DNA from: Halichondria panicea
Lineage: Eukaryota; Porifera; Demospongiae; Suberitida; Halichondriidae
DNA length: 64,000 nt
Assembly: GCF_963675165.1 (NCBI RefSeq)
Contig: NC_087377.1
Span: 14,132,198 to 14,196,197, forward strand
Direction: 5' to 3'
The notes beneath the pieces were generated by a model. The model was not told the origin of the DNA. It did no database searches and saw only the letters and a list, made by a program, of their open reading frames with translations. The position numbers and the translations under genes are program-made. Below, piece by piece: positions 1 through 11,840 of this stretch. Numbering within the stretch: the first letter of the stretch is position 1; each line of letters starts with the position of its first letter.

Positions 1-37
<37 letters not shown>

Positions 38-80
38 ACCGTATACCTCGCTTACGCATGCGCATGCACCGAGGCATAAC
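1..80. repeat. (AC)n microsatellite plus palindromic box
   Basis: A (CA)n tract of about 30 bases is followed by a conserved box: TATACCTCG, a core rich in GCGCATGCGC, then CGAGGCATAA. The same (CA)n plus box arrangement recurs at 53992-54062, so the pair behaves as one dispersed repeat unit. Confidence 0.85.
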
Positions 81-83
81 AAC

Positions 84-250
84 CACCTCCAAATAAGGGC
101 CAGTTGCTATAATTATAACGGCCAGGCACCCAGGTCCCAGGTGAACAGTTTGTGTACAAAACAACCTCTCAACAAACGCCACCTCAGAGTCTGTATAAAG
201 GCCAAAACATTGTTCCCCAAAGGTGTTCGTTATAGAGGGGTTCCACTGTA
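84..250. mobile_element. MITE remnant with pogo/Tigger-like end
   Basis: The segment ends in GGGGTTCCACTGTA preceded by TATAACGAACACC. It matches 11474-11660 in reverse complement over most of its length. Ends of the form CAGTGGAACC...TATAACGAACACC are typical of pogo/Tigger-type Tc1-mariner MITEs; that family call is an inference. The 5' end here is lost next to the microsatellite. Confidence 0.5.
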
Positions 251-389
251 GTTTTAGCTCTGGACTAGAAAGCTATATAGCTGGAAAGAAAGTACTGTAA
301 AGCTACACTGTTCCCTTAAACTTTAAACTCCTGGCGCCCTTTTTAGCAACAATCATGCAACGTCCATCATTTCCCATTCCTAGCGTTTC

Positions 390-520
390 CCGTGCTGCAT
401 GCAGCAAAACCATTTGTAAAAATGGGTATTGGGTGTGGCTGGATTGGGTTACTATAATGCATGGGGAAAAGGGGAGGTCAGTGGGTGACAGCTTAATTGT
501 TCAGAAATCTGCACGTGTGA
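390..520. repeat. Dispersed repeat R1, diverged copy
   Basis: Contains the phrase TGGGTGTGGCTGG with downstream GGGGAAAAGG, GTCAGTG and CTGCACGTG, in the same order as in copies at 10613-10790, 17985-18170 and 42612-42800. No coding potential or clear termini are visible. Confidence 0.5.
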
Positions 521-580
521 TTGCATATAGCTTTGTATACATTCAGAGGCATCAGTACTACCTGCTGTGCTTTCATTAAT

Positions 581-838
581 TCATACCAAATTTAACTGCC
601 ATTCGTCTGTTATATAGGTGAATGATGACGGGGCATGCAGTTCAAGATCTTGTGATGGATTTACATAAGTATAGTTACCTGTTTGTGAATGTTGTACAGT
701 AGCTATAATTATATCATAAATATGCAAGGTTTCAATGCAGTTCAATATTGTAATTCCAGCCACCAAAAACAGAACAACAATTTTTTTACGCTGCAAGTGG
801 TCTCTATGCTGGTTTCTATATGCAGCAAATGTTTTCAA
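581..838 (-). other. Unsupported ORF with a hydrophobic segment
   Basis: An 85-codon ATG ORF on the minus strand with a basic start, then one hydrophobic stretch (KKIVVLFLVAGITIL) and an acidic C-terminus. No family is recognised and no splice partners or homologous copy in the window support it. It could be an exon of an unrelated gene or chance. Confidence 0.15.
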
Positions 839-964
839 GGCAACAAATTAGTTATTACATGGCGATTCGGCCAATAAACTGCTTGTGGCACAAATTGCCA
901 TGTAATAATACATATTGTAGGCAGGTTTTGGAAGTAGTCATGCAGTATACGAATCATAGTGACT

Positions 965-1000
965 GTAGGCTAGCGTCAAATCCAGGCCGATTCAAATACC
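965..1000. mobile_element. Solitary end of the TAGCCTCGA element family
   Basis: The stretch resembles the end of the Mutator-like elements at 61477 and 62826 (a diverged TAG start, then AATCCAGGCCGATT and an AAATAC). No partner end was seen, so it is a relic. Confidence 0.4.
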
Positions 1001-1443
1001 TTTGTTGCCCAGTGAGTGGGCAGATCAAAGCAATCCAGTGCTTTGTAACTTTAATGTAAAATTCATTATATAACACTAATACTGTTTGAGCGAAAGCATA
1101 ACATGGCGAGAGGCATTAGCAAGCGCACGCTTGCAACACTCGTTATTACAGTAGTATTATAGTCTATTGTTATTTAAGAAATTGTTATGCAAAACCAAGG
1201 TATACTCTACTCTAGCCTTTCATACTTCCTCTACTGACTAAAGGTCTCACGAAGGCTGACTCTACTGCATGTAATGTACTGTACTGTACTGTTCATAACA
1301 GATTATGTTCCTGGTAAATGCGCTCCAAGTACTGTACTGTGTGGGAGGACAGTTATTGAGGTTTTCTCTCGCCCACGCTCGTTCAAACTTGTCTACGTTA
1401 CTAGGGGATCACGCAACTTAGCAATTTTGTGTAAAAGTATCAG

Positions 1444-1970
1444 TACAGCGGTTTTCAGAGTTCTTGCATCAGTTCTCCAATGTCTAGAGCGGAAGTCACT
1501 TGTCACGTGATATTCCCACAAATATTACTGAGTCAGACAAGTTTTGAGTTTTTAATAGACAAAATTACTCCTCGTTACTAAATGTACTAGTTATTCAGAG
1601 AAGTCTGAAATAGGAGTGTAGCTTCCCAGTATTATAAGTAACTGGTTGAAGTGGCTTGCCCCGGCCTGCCTACTCATTTTGTGTTGCTGCAAGCTGATGA
1701 GTCATACAGACAGTAGAATCTCTCTAATAGCTCCAGACATCCAGTTTTGTGTAGCTCACCAAACTATTTGAACTGCTTACAATCTCAAGGATAGCTTCAG
1801 CGGTGATGCAAAAGGCTTGCATTTCCAAAGGTTGATTTTCTCCTAAATCATGTATTGGAAAAAAATCGGTTTGGAATGGGGTAGAAATTCAATCTTGTTA
1901 TGTAATGGTTCACGTGACAAGTACTTCCGCTCTAGACATTGCTAATGCAAGAACTCTGAAAACCGCTGTA
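1444..1970. mobile_element. Element with ~67-bp inverted ends
   Basis: 1444-1510 and 1909-1970 are near-perfect inverted repeats; each contains ACCGCTGTA/TACAGCGGT, AGAGTTCTTGCAT and a TCTAGAGCGGAAGT core ending in a CACGTGA palindrome. The ~400-base interior has no gene. This suggests a short non-autonomous DNA transposon; no target duplication was resolved. Confidence 0.55.
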
Positions 1971-2038
1971 GTTTGACACTCTTCTCTTCTTATGCACTCT
2001 TGCTGATACTTCTACACAAACGCTGTGCACAAAGTAAC

Positions 2039-2290
2039 ATGACTCGCACGTGATAAAGTATTGTAAATTTACTAGTAATCTCCTAGTAAATGTTAACCGT
2101 GACGTTTTTAGGGGTGTGGTTTTCGAACAATTCGTTTAACGTTCAGAGCTTGTAGAGCTGCTCACTGCACACTGATAGGAGACGATATCTTCACAAAAAT
2201 CATCTAAATAGAGACAATAGTCAAGTTGATCCTCTTCACTTGCACTCTTTACTCACTATTAATTAACAACTTCTGTGCGTTGCGTAATTA
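2039..2290 (+). pseudogene. Degenerate copy of the 94-aa ORF at 51560-51844
   Basis: The segment matches the intact ORF at 51560-51844 over about 250 bases (ATGACTCGC start, TTAACCGTGACGTTTTTAGG, then the GCTCACTGCACACTGATAG and TTGATCCTCTTCACTT blocks). The ATG is followed shortly by in-frame stops, and internal indels break the frame. It is a dead duplicate of an unrecognised coding unit. Confidence 0.6.
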
Positions 2291-2510
2291 TGCGTAAACG
2301 TCATCAATTGCGAGTTGCTCACGATCAGTGAGCTGAGAAAGCAAACAATAACGATATTATATTTCGATACACATGTACATGTAGCGAATTTTCTACCTGG
2401 TTTTTCTTGAATGTGGTAGTGATATTGTGGTCTTGGCTGTCATAATTATCTGTATGCAGAGAAACAATTATTCCCCTATCTATGGTCTAGGCGTGCGCAT
2501 TGCATAGACT

Positions 2511-3326
2511 CGGGATCGACCAAGTTCACCGAAGTTGATGAGGATCATCACGTACGTGGTGGGTGGGTGGGCTTCACCTTGATTCTTGTTTACTCTGTTC
2601 ACATTGGAGTATTATTATCATAGGCACAAATGCAGTATTAGTTATTGAATCACTAAAGTTTCCTCGCATAAATCATAGATAGAGCAAAGAGGGATTGGCA
2701 ACAAAATCTACCTCGAATAACGTACTATCTGTGTTGCCCGGCGTTACTCGAGGCTGTCTACTTCAACATAGGAAGACAGCCTCGAGTAAAGCACAGGCTG
2801 GGAACGGTTGAGGAGACAACTGATTGTCTTACTGTCAGTATAACAATCCTGCTGCTGATTTTAGACTTCATTTCCATGCTTGAGGCTATATGTGATCCAG
2901 GACACTACTTAGTTAGACAATCTTAGCTATATTATAGGTGCTATTGGTACATAGCCATAAAAAACCGGTGAAAAGAAGTGAAAAAAGCGCTATGTACCGC
3001 TAGCTCTTTCTCAACAATCTAGAAAAATTTTTGGGAATTTCCACATAATACACATCATCAAGAAGCATGGAAATGAAGTTTTGGGGGGGTCTTAGAAAGC
3101 TTTGTGTAAGGCCTCAAACATAAAAAAAGTGTTTCACGGCGTTACGGTGGGGGACAACACGCATCGTTTCAGGATTAAGTCACACCCCCTGCACAAAAGT
3201 CTACGTTTTAACTTCCGTTGCCAATCCCTCTCTTCTTTATCTATGCATAAATTAATGTTGTGAGGAGGACAAAGGTCATCAGTATCACGTGATCCTCATC
3301 AACTTTGGTGAACTTAGTCGATCCCG
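2511..3326. mobile_element. Inverted-repeat element with internal hairpin
   Basis: Starts CGGGATCGACCAAGTTCACC and ends in the complementary CGATCCCG; the two ends are complementary discontinuously over ~190 bases, including GAGGGATTGGCAAC near 2690 and GTTGCCAATCCCTC near 3220. A 45-base hairpin at 2745-2789 (TTACTCGAGGCTGTC and its complement) lies inside. No ORF is present, so it is probably non-autonomous. Confidence 0.55.
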
Positions 3327-3339
3327 ACAGGCGCGGTGC

Positions 3340-5930
3340 AGCTCAAGTAATTAGCCTTTGATTACTCCATAGATACTGTACACTTCGTGGATGTGAAACA
3401 CTTCTGCTCACTACTAAAAGTCCTGAAACACTCATTGCAACGGATGACACAGACGGATCCGGAGTACATGTAGATTATCTGGAATTCCGTATAAACCAGA
3501 CAGCCCCCTATCGACCTAGTGACAAGCGAGTCCCTGGTCCCACCACAACCATAAACTAAGTAATTACTATATACATATGACTTATTTGCCTGCATTGTTC
3601 TCTCTTTGGTTCTTAGTAACACTATTAAAGTGGGTCAATCCTCACACCCATCTCATAAGTGGCCAGGAGGCTTTGTGCATGACGTGGCTGTGCTTGCATG
3701 TGAGACAGTCGATATAAAGATGGTGGGAATTAGCTTAAGTAAAAGCGGTCATAATAATGACATTATAATTATAGCCTAACAACCAGTGCATGGTCAGGTC
3801 AAGCTGAGGCCTATTTGCTTCTTCCTGGGCGCGAAGCGCCTAAATTTTTGTGGACAGAAATTACACACCCTAATTATGACTTGTATATGCACATCGAAAT
3901 TATATAATAATCACACTCAGCTAGTTTTAAGTTACAAGCAGTATATAGTTTATGTGTCGACGTGTGGGCAAGGCCCTTCGTTTAACTAATTCATTTCAAT
4001 ATTGATGACCATTACCATGCAGGAAACTATTATCAATACTGACAATCAATACCAGTTTAACAGGACTATATATATAGAAGGCTAGATCACGATATCCTTT
4101 AGAAGTTAGAACACACCTAGCCAAGTTCATGCATGTGTTATAATGTACTCGAATTAAAAAGAGCAGTGAATCTCGGTTGGGTGCATGTGTTAAACACAGG
4201 AAAAATATCTAAATTTCCTATACTTTCAGGATAGTACAAAATTTCCTGTAGACTTTCCTTTATGAATCTTACACATGTCCTGAACTTCTTCAGGAATAGT
4301 AAAGGAAACTATACAGGAAACGTTGCACTATCCTTTGTAAGTAGGTTGCAGGACACTTGCAGGACACCTGCCATTTTTCAGGAAATGTGCAGATTTTATG
4401 GGCTGCACTGTAGCAGCACTGTAGCAGGAAATTTAAATATTTTCCCTGTGAAAACTACAACTGAATTGCATGTAAGTGTATTCACTTTAGCACATGCACA
4501 TGTTCAGTTGCCACCATCACTGATCACTGACTTTGTTATGTATATTATAAATTATACTACCCATGCATGCTCCATCCTGTATTATGTGACAGCATAGCAT
4601 AATTATAACAAGATGCTCATAGAGCATTCACTCTGTGCGTTGAACTTCATTGCACAGCGGCAAATGGATTACCGTATAACCGTATAATTATGGGGAATTA
4701 TGATCGTGAATCTATAAAACAACGATTAGATCGATTAGAACAGTGTTTTTTTGTCGCCTTCGAAGATTGCCTACAAGTTTTAATTGAGCCTATTGTTTTT
4801 TAACCACTGTCTCATTAGCAGAGCAGTCCATAAAAGTGTCTAGTTCGCTCTAACAGCTAACTTTTGTGTCCACACACATGCACGCAAGCACCCAAACCGA
4901 CACACACACACCAATCACTCTATACTCCTGCTGTGCGTTGGAGATAGCTTAGGTTTGCATAGCGGTGGCAAAATAACAGCTGAACATTTTAAAAAGGTCA
5001 ACAGTTTTACAGTTTTTCATATCCTCTGAGTATGGCAACTTGTAACTTGCTGTGGCACCAACTTAGCTATTCATGACTAAGAAGATGCTCCTGCTTCCCA
5101 GAGGCGCAGTAGAGCTCTGAATTTTATCTAAAACAGGTCATCCTAGAATGCCAGGGGGGGATAACTGCCCCCGCTGCATGTATACGGCCCTGACGGGGTA
5201 ATAATTTATGTTACAGCACATCATATATTTACCATGGTGAGTTCAATACTAAGTGCGTGCTATAATTATATTAATCTCTTATCACACGGGTAACCATACT
5301 ATTGATTTCTAATCGCTTATATGATGCAGCTAGTTCTCTGCCGCGACCGACCGTTATTTTGATAGCATGCATGCATGCAATTACTCGACAAGTAATTGCA
5401 CAATGTCAATGACGACGTGTAATAATTACTGGACCGGATGTGATATATACTGGGTACAAGTTCCAGTGTGATTATTTTCTTGCTGCATAATTATAGCTAT
5501 AATAATTATTATAGTTCATGTTCAAAACAACAGAACCAATTTCAGCAAGTTGTTTATATACAAATTCTTGCTATCGCTATAATATGCCTCGCTGCAATTT
5601 GCCTTAGTATCTTGTTGTCGAGCAAAATAAACTTGTTGTATTGTAGTCAAGCCTCGAGGCAAGGTTTGCTCATGTGCACTATCAAAATGAGTTATAGACA
5701 CTATTTTATCGGTGTTCAGGTGATTTAGAAGTCCTCAGCCACTTGTAGCATACCTTATTATTGTTGATTGCAATTGTTGACAGAATTGAATTACATATAT
5801 CCGAAAATTCGCTCGAGATACTAAATCAGTGCCTTTGGGCTTCTAAATCCCATATATTGACATGCACCTTCAAAACAGTGTCTAACTATTATGCATACAA
5901 TTATCGTTCTATTGGTCCGTCTATATACCT
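3340..5930. other. No gene recognised
   Basis: AT-rich sequence with many ATAATTAT words, short CA-rich tracts near 4870-4910 and a locally repetitive AGGA(A/C)A/CAGGACAC stretch at 4200-4440. The longest ORF (111 codons, 4262-4597) lies in that repetitive stretch and has no recognisable domain or splice context. Confidence 0.6.
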
Positions 5931-5934
5931 GGTT

Positions 5935-6140
5935 ACAATTACTGGTCCGTATGCCTGGTTAGTATTCAGTTCAATCTCCTCTTTGGGTGACACCTCCTCA
6001 TAAACAGGATCGACTGATGCAGTGAATCCCTGGCAGGCTACGTTAGCTTGTCCTTCAGCTGCCGGGGGAGTACAATGTCTTCTTACGCATGAGCCAGTAC
6101 ATCAAGAGAGCACCACAAACACAACCAGAAACTATTGCTA
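5935..6140 (-). pseudogene. Type A receptor fragment A0: membrane helix and tail
   Basis: On the minus strand this encodes the end of a type A membrane helix (IVSGCVCGALLMYW), a basic stop-transfer MRKK, and a tail that keeps YEEV and EEIELNTNQAYGPV. An extra C after the helix (TCC CCC GGC AGC TGA) shifts the frame into a stop. No CCP, FN3 or Ig exon lies within reach on the same strand before the plus-strand fragment at 6547, so this is an orphan 3' piece. The intact homologue is the last exon of the gene at 40958-42474. Confidence 0.75.
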
Positions 6141-6546
6141 AAAGATAAATAGATAAATATCAACTACTAAGTCTTCAAGAGCTGAAAATGTGCTAGTGTC
6201 TGATAAACGGTAAGAACAGACAAAAAAATCGATCATCAGACACAACCTACCGTTTCTTCTGTAGGGGGATATGCTGAGAGTCACATATAATAATTATTTA
6301 AGGACAATGACTAAACAATAAAACCCGCAAAGTTGGAGTTGCAAAACGCTTGTATGTCCATGCAGCAATTATTTCTGCTGAGTCACTTGCGTATCAATGA
6401 TCAGACAGAAAATGAGGTCAAATGTTCTTGGCATCCCACGCAACTGGGATCAAAGGTCATATGTTTTAGTGGGCGTGAAAAGAAAATTTTTTATCACTGC
6501 TTGTTTCCTCAGAATGAGTGTCTGAACATGCATTGTGTCTGAATAT

Positions 6547-7285
6547 AGATGCCTTACTCTAGCACTCTGCTGACAGCATGCATTTGCCATTATTTCAAAT
6601 GGTACATATTGCATGGAAGATTCAACTCTCATTTGCAATACTTTCTGTGTTTATTTCATTACAGATGTGTGTTTCACAAACCAACAAGTTCCCAACAGTT
6701 TTCTTGATGCAATGTTAGTACTTTCATGCGCTGGGATAGGAATCCTTCTCCTCTATTGGGTCTTCAAAGTATATAAACAGCGCACTAAAGGTAATTTGGA
6801 GAGTGAACAAATCAGGTTTTCTTTTTCATTCTTTCTTATTTTGTGTATAATTATATAGGAACCAAAAACAAGCTTGAAACAAATCTCATATTGTGACTAT
6901 GCTCTTATAGCCTGAACATCAAGTCAAAAACAGTTCACGCTCAAGAGTCATCTGAGGTGATAAATTGTTTTAATCTTGACAGAATTATTCATTTGCAATT
7001 GCTATTCAGAAGCCACCTGATTCTCAAGAGTGCCAGCATTTGGAAGATGCGCATTCTGATGGCGTTGAGAAAATGGTTCCAATGCAGAAGAAGCCTTCGA
7101 ATGGCAGCCAGCTAATGACGACACCTAGTAGGAAATGTCCACCCTCTACACTTCCCAAACAAAGAAAGTCAGCATTAACTCCAACACTATTTTGTACGAT
7201 GAGGTTGGTTTAGCGAAAACCAAAGGCAATGTTTCGGATATGACAGAAGTTGAGTTGAAAGCTAATGAGTCTTTCGGGCACACAG
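6547..7285 (+). pseudogene. Type C receptor fragment C1: 3' exons
   Basis: Homologous to exons 6-9 of the intact type C gene at 32424-35067. It holds a damaged exon 6 remnant before 6602, exon 7 at 6665-6790 (membrane helix LLDAMLV-like through YWVFK, nine bases shorter in frame), exon 8 at 6859-6956 with small indels, and the start of the tail exon at 7010. The tail is cut at 7285, just after the ESFGHT motif (ESYGHT in the intact gene), where a CAGGGGCGTAGG transposon end begins. Upstream Ig and FN3 exons are absent. Confidence 0.8.
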
Positions 7286-7420
7286 CAGGGGCGTAGGCAG
7301 GAATTTGAGGAAGGGGGGGCTGAACTGAAAGGGTGCGAAGCACCCGGTTTCTGGTGCTTTGCGCAGAGCGCTGAAAATTTTCGGTTACCGGAAACCACAC
7401 CTCCTAATTAATGACTCATT
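7286..7420. mobile_element. End of a CAGGGGCGTAGCC-family element
   Basis: CAGGGGCGTAGGCAGG begins exactly where homology to the type C tail exon stops. The same end sequence bounds elements at 22093-22248, 39300-40887 and 60992-61385. The GGTTACCGGAAACCACACCTC stretch also has a counterpart near 61262-61290. The opposite end is not clear. Confidence 0.6.
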
Positions 7421-7869
7421 TCCGGGAATAGTTGTTGTACCAGGCGTGTCTGGTTGTACTTAACTTGTAATGATTTATGATGTTACAATTTTGTTGTCAA
7501 TATATGCTAATATTTACAGTGCTAACTACATGTACAATGTATATGATAATGTAGCTGATCAGTTACTTTGCTGGCTCTTCATCAGTACTCAGGCTGGCAG
7601 TACTAGAGCTTGGCAAACTGGCACTAGAGTTTGGCAAGTGGCACTAGATCTTGGCCTTGACTCACGCTTGAGAAATAATGTTTCTGCGACATAGTTGCTG
7701 CTCTCAATCAACCTCTGTGGTAGATTATTGATCAGTTGCATTGCACATGTGCAAGAAATAGTTTATAGCCACACCTGCTTCAATTAATTAAATGGTGCAT
7801 GCTAGTAATTAGGAGTACTCCTATTTGCTCACGTATTGTAAACTCAGTCAGAATTAGATATTCACGTAA

Positions 7870-8849
7870 ATCAATGTGAAGAGTTATCGTAATCGATTAA
7901 TCTGCCATTGGTTGTTGACTCGGGAGTATCACAGAGCATCAAATCTTCTGTAACTGATTAACAAGCACCCTCATGTGTATTACATTCAATTTAGCATGAC
8001 ATCACCTGATAAAAGGTAATCGTGGAAGACAGAAAAACTGTCTCCCTTTGTATGTAGCCTTAATAGTGAATAAATAGCAACTTGTCTCTTCTCTTGAAAC
8101 CGGGAGCTCCACTACTGTTTGGCACTTCATGGAGCAAGTCGTACTATTGACCCACTTTATTACTGTTGAGTTGGTTATAGTCACAGTGATCATGTAATCA
8201 GTTTGGCATTCCGTCTAAATTAATAGAAATTTAAGTTCATTGTTAATTATACTGATCTGACTTCACTCACAGATGGTGTCCATGTAATTGTAATGCCGTT
8301 TGGATCATCAGTTGTGTTTACTGTAATCAACTGAGGTTCTTCTGGAATTCTTGGTTCTTTAATGGTCACATTCACATCGAGACTATGATGAAGTTCTGGA
8401 TCTCCACATGTGATGTCAGTTACATTGTGCTCCTGTAGCTGTGATAATTCAACAGTGAGAACTGAAGAGAAGTTACTAAATCGCTGATCTGCCAAGCTTC
8501 GTGATACATGTGTTAGCTGGACAAATTGGAAAGGGGACTCAAGGCTCAGACGTATAGGAGCTGTGATAGTATCGTCTGGTACAAATAAATGAATCACATA
8601 GTCCTCTCGATTGTACGACCATGCCAAAATGCTGAGGTCCACTCCCTCACAGAACAGTCTGACAGTTCCTGGACAGTGTTCATCAACCAAACTCACTCCT
8701 CCCTCAGCAGTCAGAGAGGCACTTGTAAACACTAGCCCTAAGAATTTTGTCAGCTTATAGGTTCTCTATAACAGTAAATTAAATCTTACCAGTAGTTAAG
8801 AAAATTAGAAGAAGAACTAAGTATATCTCAAATGTACAATGTCCATCAT
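7870..8849 (-). pseudogene. Type A receptor A1: signal, Ig/FN3, partial CCP
   Basis: The best part is exon 2 (8271-8731), open throughout: Ig-like core HCPGTVRLFC...ILAW, late cysteine ITCGD, then the first FN3 strands with ITITW, and a GTGAGT donor. Exon 3 (8006-8214) carries the rest of FN3 but its frame slips before the G strand. The first ~70 bases of a CCP exon follow (LCDTPES), then homology stops near 7870. The signal-peptide exon (about 8791-8849) has an extra ~8 bases that put the ATG out of frame. Its Ig is clearly diverged from the other type A copies. Probably dead, though a start outside the visible region cannot be excluded. Confidence 0.7.
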
Positions 8850-8979
8850 CTCTTCTGAGTATAAGCCTATATCACAATGTTAACAAATTGCTTGAAGTTT
8901 TTCTGGCAGCACAGGATTCATGTCAAATTCATTGTCAAATCAGGTGATTCGTCAACTTTAACCTAAAAACCAGTAAAAC

Positions 8980-9640
8980 CAGCCCCCTCATAATTATAGC
9001 AAAGTGTTTTCTATTGGGGTATCTCTGGCTATTGAAAGTTTGTGGCAATTCTCGTAATTGGTGGCAATAATTATTTTCAGTGTATGGAAAGTGTTGGTGC
9101 ATACATGTTATACCTTATTACGTAATATTTACTACAATTTAAACCTGCTGTCAAGTTGTACTTTTGGACTCTAGCATTTAGCCTCACTATTGTTAAACAT
9201 TTCCTCTCTTTGTTCTGTGAGCCCCACCCAGGGCCTCCATCATTGTACTTTGTGCTCCTGCAGCCATTTTGTACTCACTTTGCTCTCTATCTAAGAATTG
9301 TTGGCACAGCAATAGTGAAGTCAATTTGCATGAATGCTTGCTATAGTTTAGCTACAGTATTTCAATTGCATATAGCGGAATAGAACCTGTTTCTATTTAG
9401 ATCTAGCCTGTCTAGTATCACTTAGCTAACTATTTGTCTATACCAAGAAAGGGCTCAAACAGAAAGTTTGTGACAATTCTTGTACGTGATTGCGCTGTAA
9501 ACAGATGATTGAGATATAATGATCAATTCAGCTCACACCAGTGGATGGAATACTATCTGACTCGTCAAATAATTATACCACAAAAATACACTAATAAATT
9601 ATTGGCTGGAATGTTACATGAAAAGTCATGTTTTCACACT
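8980..9640. repeat. Conserved 3'-flank repeat of type A genes
   Basis: The stretches TATTGGGGTATCTCTGGCTA, TGTGACAATTCTCGTAATT, GTTTCAGTGTATG and GTGGATGGAATACTATCTGA recur in the same order downstream of other type A copies (14630-14880, 39060-39300). They mark duplication units larger than the coding exons. Confidence 0.7.
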
Positions 9641-10218
9641 CTTACTGGTCCGTATGCCTGGTTAGTGTGGAGTTCAATCTCCTCTTTAGGTAACACCTCT
9701 TCATAAACAGGACCAGCTGATGCAATGGGTTCAGCTGCCAAGGAGTACACTGCCTTCTTACGAGAGCAAAGTTGCAGCACCCATTACTAACGAATCAGTT
9801 CACATCAATATGTCTTGTGTATCAGAGAAAGATGGTCACTCTTTATCAAATGCTGAGATTACAGGAATAAGTAGAGGCATAACGTTCTTAATGGCAACGC
9901 ATTGAGACAAAAATAATTGATGTCACGATTATATCTTGTAAAACACCTTCGCAATGTAGGTCAGCAAGATTAGGCACCCACTCTCCTCTTCCTGAAACTT
10001 TAACACAAGTTGCTGTTCTTAGGTGACTGGGAAGTAGACCATCGTCACACTGGAGCACAATTTCTGACCCCTCCATAAAACCAGATTCAGTAGATACAAT
10101 TCTAAGGCTCCCGTTGATAGGAGTAGACACACAATAGCACCGTCTTGGAGAGAAATGAGGACTAATTAAATAGTACTAGTTATAATCTAGTACCTGGTAT
10201 GATGCCACTGTATGTTAT
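9640..10218 (-). pseudogene. Type A receptor A2 with internal microinversion
   Basis: On the minus strand: a tail with YEEV and NQAYGP (9641-9763), a CCP exon (9947-10143), and about 20 bases of the FN3 exon before homology is lost near 10218. The CCP has a 10-base deletion after its first cysteine that breaks the frame. Between the tail and CCP, 9766-9897 reads as the same exon in the opposite orientation (stalk APITNESVHIN through the first helix residues), so ~130 bases have been flipped in place. Ig and signal exons are missing here; a fragment at 11041-11150 may be their remnant. Confidence 0.8.
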
Positions 10219-10238
10219 AGTTGTGACACATGCATGAG

Positions 10239-10345
10239 TGCCACATTGGCTCAGTAGTCTTAGGCCCACATTGGCTCAGTAGTCTTAGGCCCTAGGGCCG
10301 CAGGCCTCGAGGGAAAAGGCACTACTGAGCCAATATATCCCATGT
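10239..10345. repeat. Short hairpin repeat
   Basis: CATTGGCTCAGTAGTCTTAG occurs twice in tandem and its complement (ACTACTGAGCCAAT) lies at 10320-10335, around a GC-rich loop. This resembles a small MITE with one duplicated end. Confidence 0.5.
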
Positions 10346-10593
10346 GTGCACAAGTGAGCTGTGTAACAACCAGAACAACTGTGTACACATCATTCCTTTT
10401 ATAGGACAACTAGTTTCAACTACTTGTGGTGGCTGTGGAATGCACCAGACGCATGACAAACGTTTTCTGCCTACAAAAATGATGTTTAATAATATACAGG
10501 AAGTCATGAAAGGGACCGTTTCAGGTTACTGGGTGGAGGGTGGGCTGACGTCATTTGGCAGATAGCTGAGAATGTATAGGCAACATGTATTGA

Positions 10594-11040
10594 TATAGGT
10601 GTCGTCCTGCACTTCCAAGAGTACTTCGAGGCTGTCGAAAACATCAGGATCCCCTTCACATTCCGATCGATATTTGCAAAAGGGGAGGGTTCAAAAAGTA
10701 TTAAATGTGGCTGGGTTGGGTTACAAATGGGGAAAAAAGACAAAAATGATGTCAGTGGGTGCATGTGAATCGGGCGAAGTAGCAAAAATTAATATTATTT
10801 TTAAAAATCATTCGGCAGGTAATTTATTAGTTAAGGAGCATTCAAGTGCATAGGAGACTATATGATTGATTTGGGTGGTATGTGTTTGTATTTCAAGGAT
10901 ACCAAGGTATAATATTATTTACTCTCAGAAGAAGAGGGAACGAAAGTATCATGCTTGCATGTATATACATACTGTATACGTTGTCAAAATTGAGCTCAAT
11001 TGGAAAGCAACCTGACGTATAGTCATTCATTATTCAGTCA
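10594..11040. repeat. Dispersed repeat R1, copy 2
   Basis: Contains CTTCGAGGCTGTCGAAAACA, the CACATTCCGATCGATATTTG block, GGCTGGGTTGGGTTACAAAT and, further on, GAGCTCAATTGGAA and CAACCTGACG. The same order is seen at 42612-43035, which lies 5' of the intact type A gene. The repeat therefore marks a duplicated 5' flank. Confidence 0.7.
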
Positions 11041-11150
11041 CAGTCTGACAGTTCCAGGACAGTGTTCACAAACCAGACTCACTCCTTCAACAGTGATAAT
11101 GATTTTATCAAATGTACATACAATCCCCATCATCTCTTATTTTTTCCTGA
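11041..11150 (-). pseudogene. Type A fragment: Ig start and signal exon
   Basis: On the minus strand the sequence resembles the start of a type A Ig exon (CACTGTCCTGGAACTGTCAG) joined to a degraded signal-peptide exon similar to that of A1 (ATGATGGGGATTGTATG). The intron between them and most of the Ig are missing. Confidence 0.55.
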
Positions 11151-11473
11151 AATGTTAAGTGATTGAGAATTGCATGCAGTTTGTTGACAAACACAATCAT
11201 GCTGATGTTTAACTAGCCCTCTCAATCCTAATTCTATTCAAACTGTTGGGTTATATATATCTTATACTATTGAAAGTTTGTGACAATTCTCGTAATTAGT
11301 GGGAACAATAATACATGACTGTATTTAGTTTCAGTGTGATTGTGTGATTGTACTAGCTGGCTAGTGTGTGAATAATATTTTATGAACTGTTTGTAAACAT
11401 TCAAATTAATACTTAGAAAGCGAAGTACTTTTGTGTGATGCATTTAATTCTTTGTAAGGCGTCTTTACACTCG

Positions 11474-11660
11474 ACCAGGAAACCCTCTATAACGAACACC
11501 TTTGGGGATCAATGTTTTGGCTTTTATACAGAGGTGGCCTTTGTTGAGGGGTTGTTTTGTACACAAACTATTCATTTGGGACCTGCATGGGTACCTGGCC
11601 GTTATATAGCAACTGGCCTTTGTTTGGAGGTCGTTGCTAACAGAGGTTCCACTGTACTGT
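11474..11660. mobile_element. MITE with pogo/Tigger-like ends
   Basis: Left end CAGGAAACCCTCTATAACGA and right end complement CAGTGGAACCTCTGTTAGCA are imperfect inverted repeats. The segment is the reverse complement of 84-250. No ORF. Non-autonomous Tc1-mariner-like element by end sequence (inference). Confidence 0.55.
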
Positions 11661-11755
11661 ACGATTTATAGGATGAACTGTTTGGCAGATTATGCTAGCA
11701 TTTGTTCTACGTGTGTGTCGATTAGACTCTTAAAAATCAGTTTACAAATCATTAT

Positions 11756-11840
11756 AGCAGTAGTATACTGTATATAGCGGGTTATTATAGTATACTGTAT
11801 ATAGCGGGTTATTATAGTATACTGTATATAGCGGGTTATT
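11756..11840. repeat. 27-bp tandem repeat, three copies
   Basis: Three successive, almost identical units of about 27 bases contain GTATACTGTATATAGCGGG. The last unit runs into a TTTTCGAGGCACTA motif that recurs at 11942, suggesting the array grew inside another dispersed repeat. Confidence 0.9.

Noticed and set aside
4262-4597. 111-codon ORF
   Set aside because: It lies in a locally repetitive CAGGA-rich stretch, has low complexity at the start, no domain and no splice partners.
10599-10853. 84-codon ORF
   Set aside because: Located in dispersed repeat R1; the frame is not kept in the copies at 17985 and 42612.
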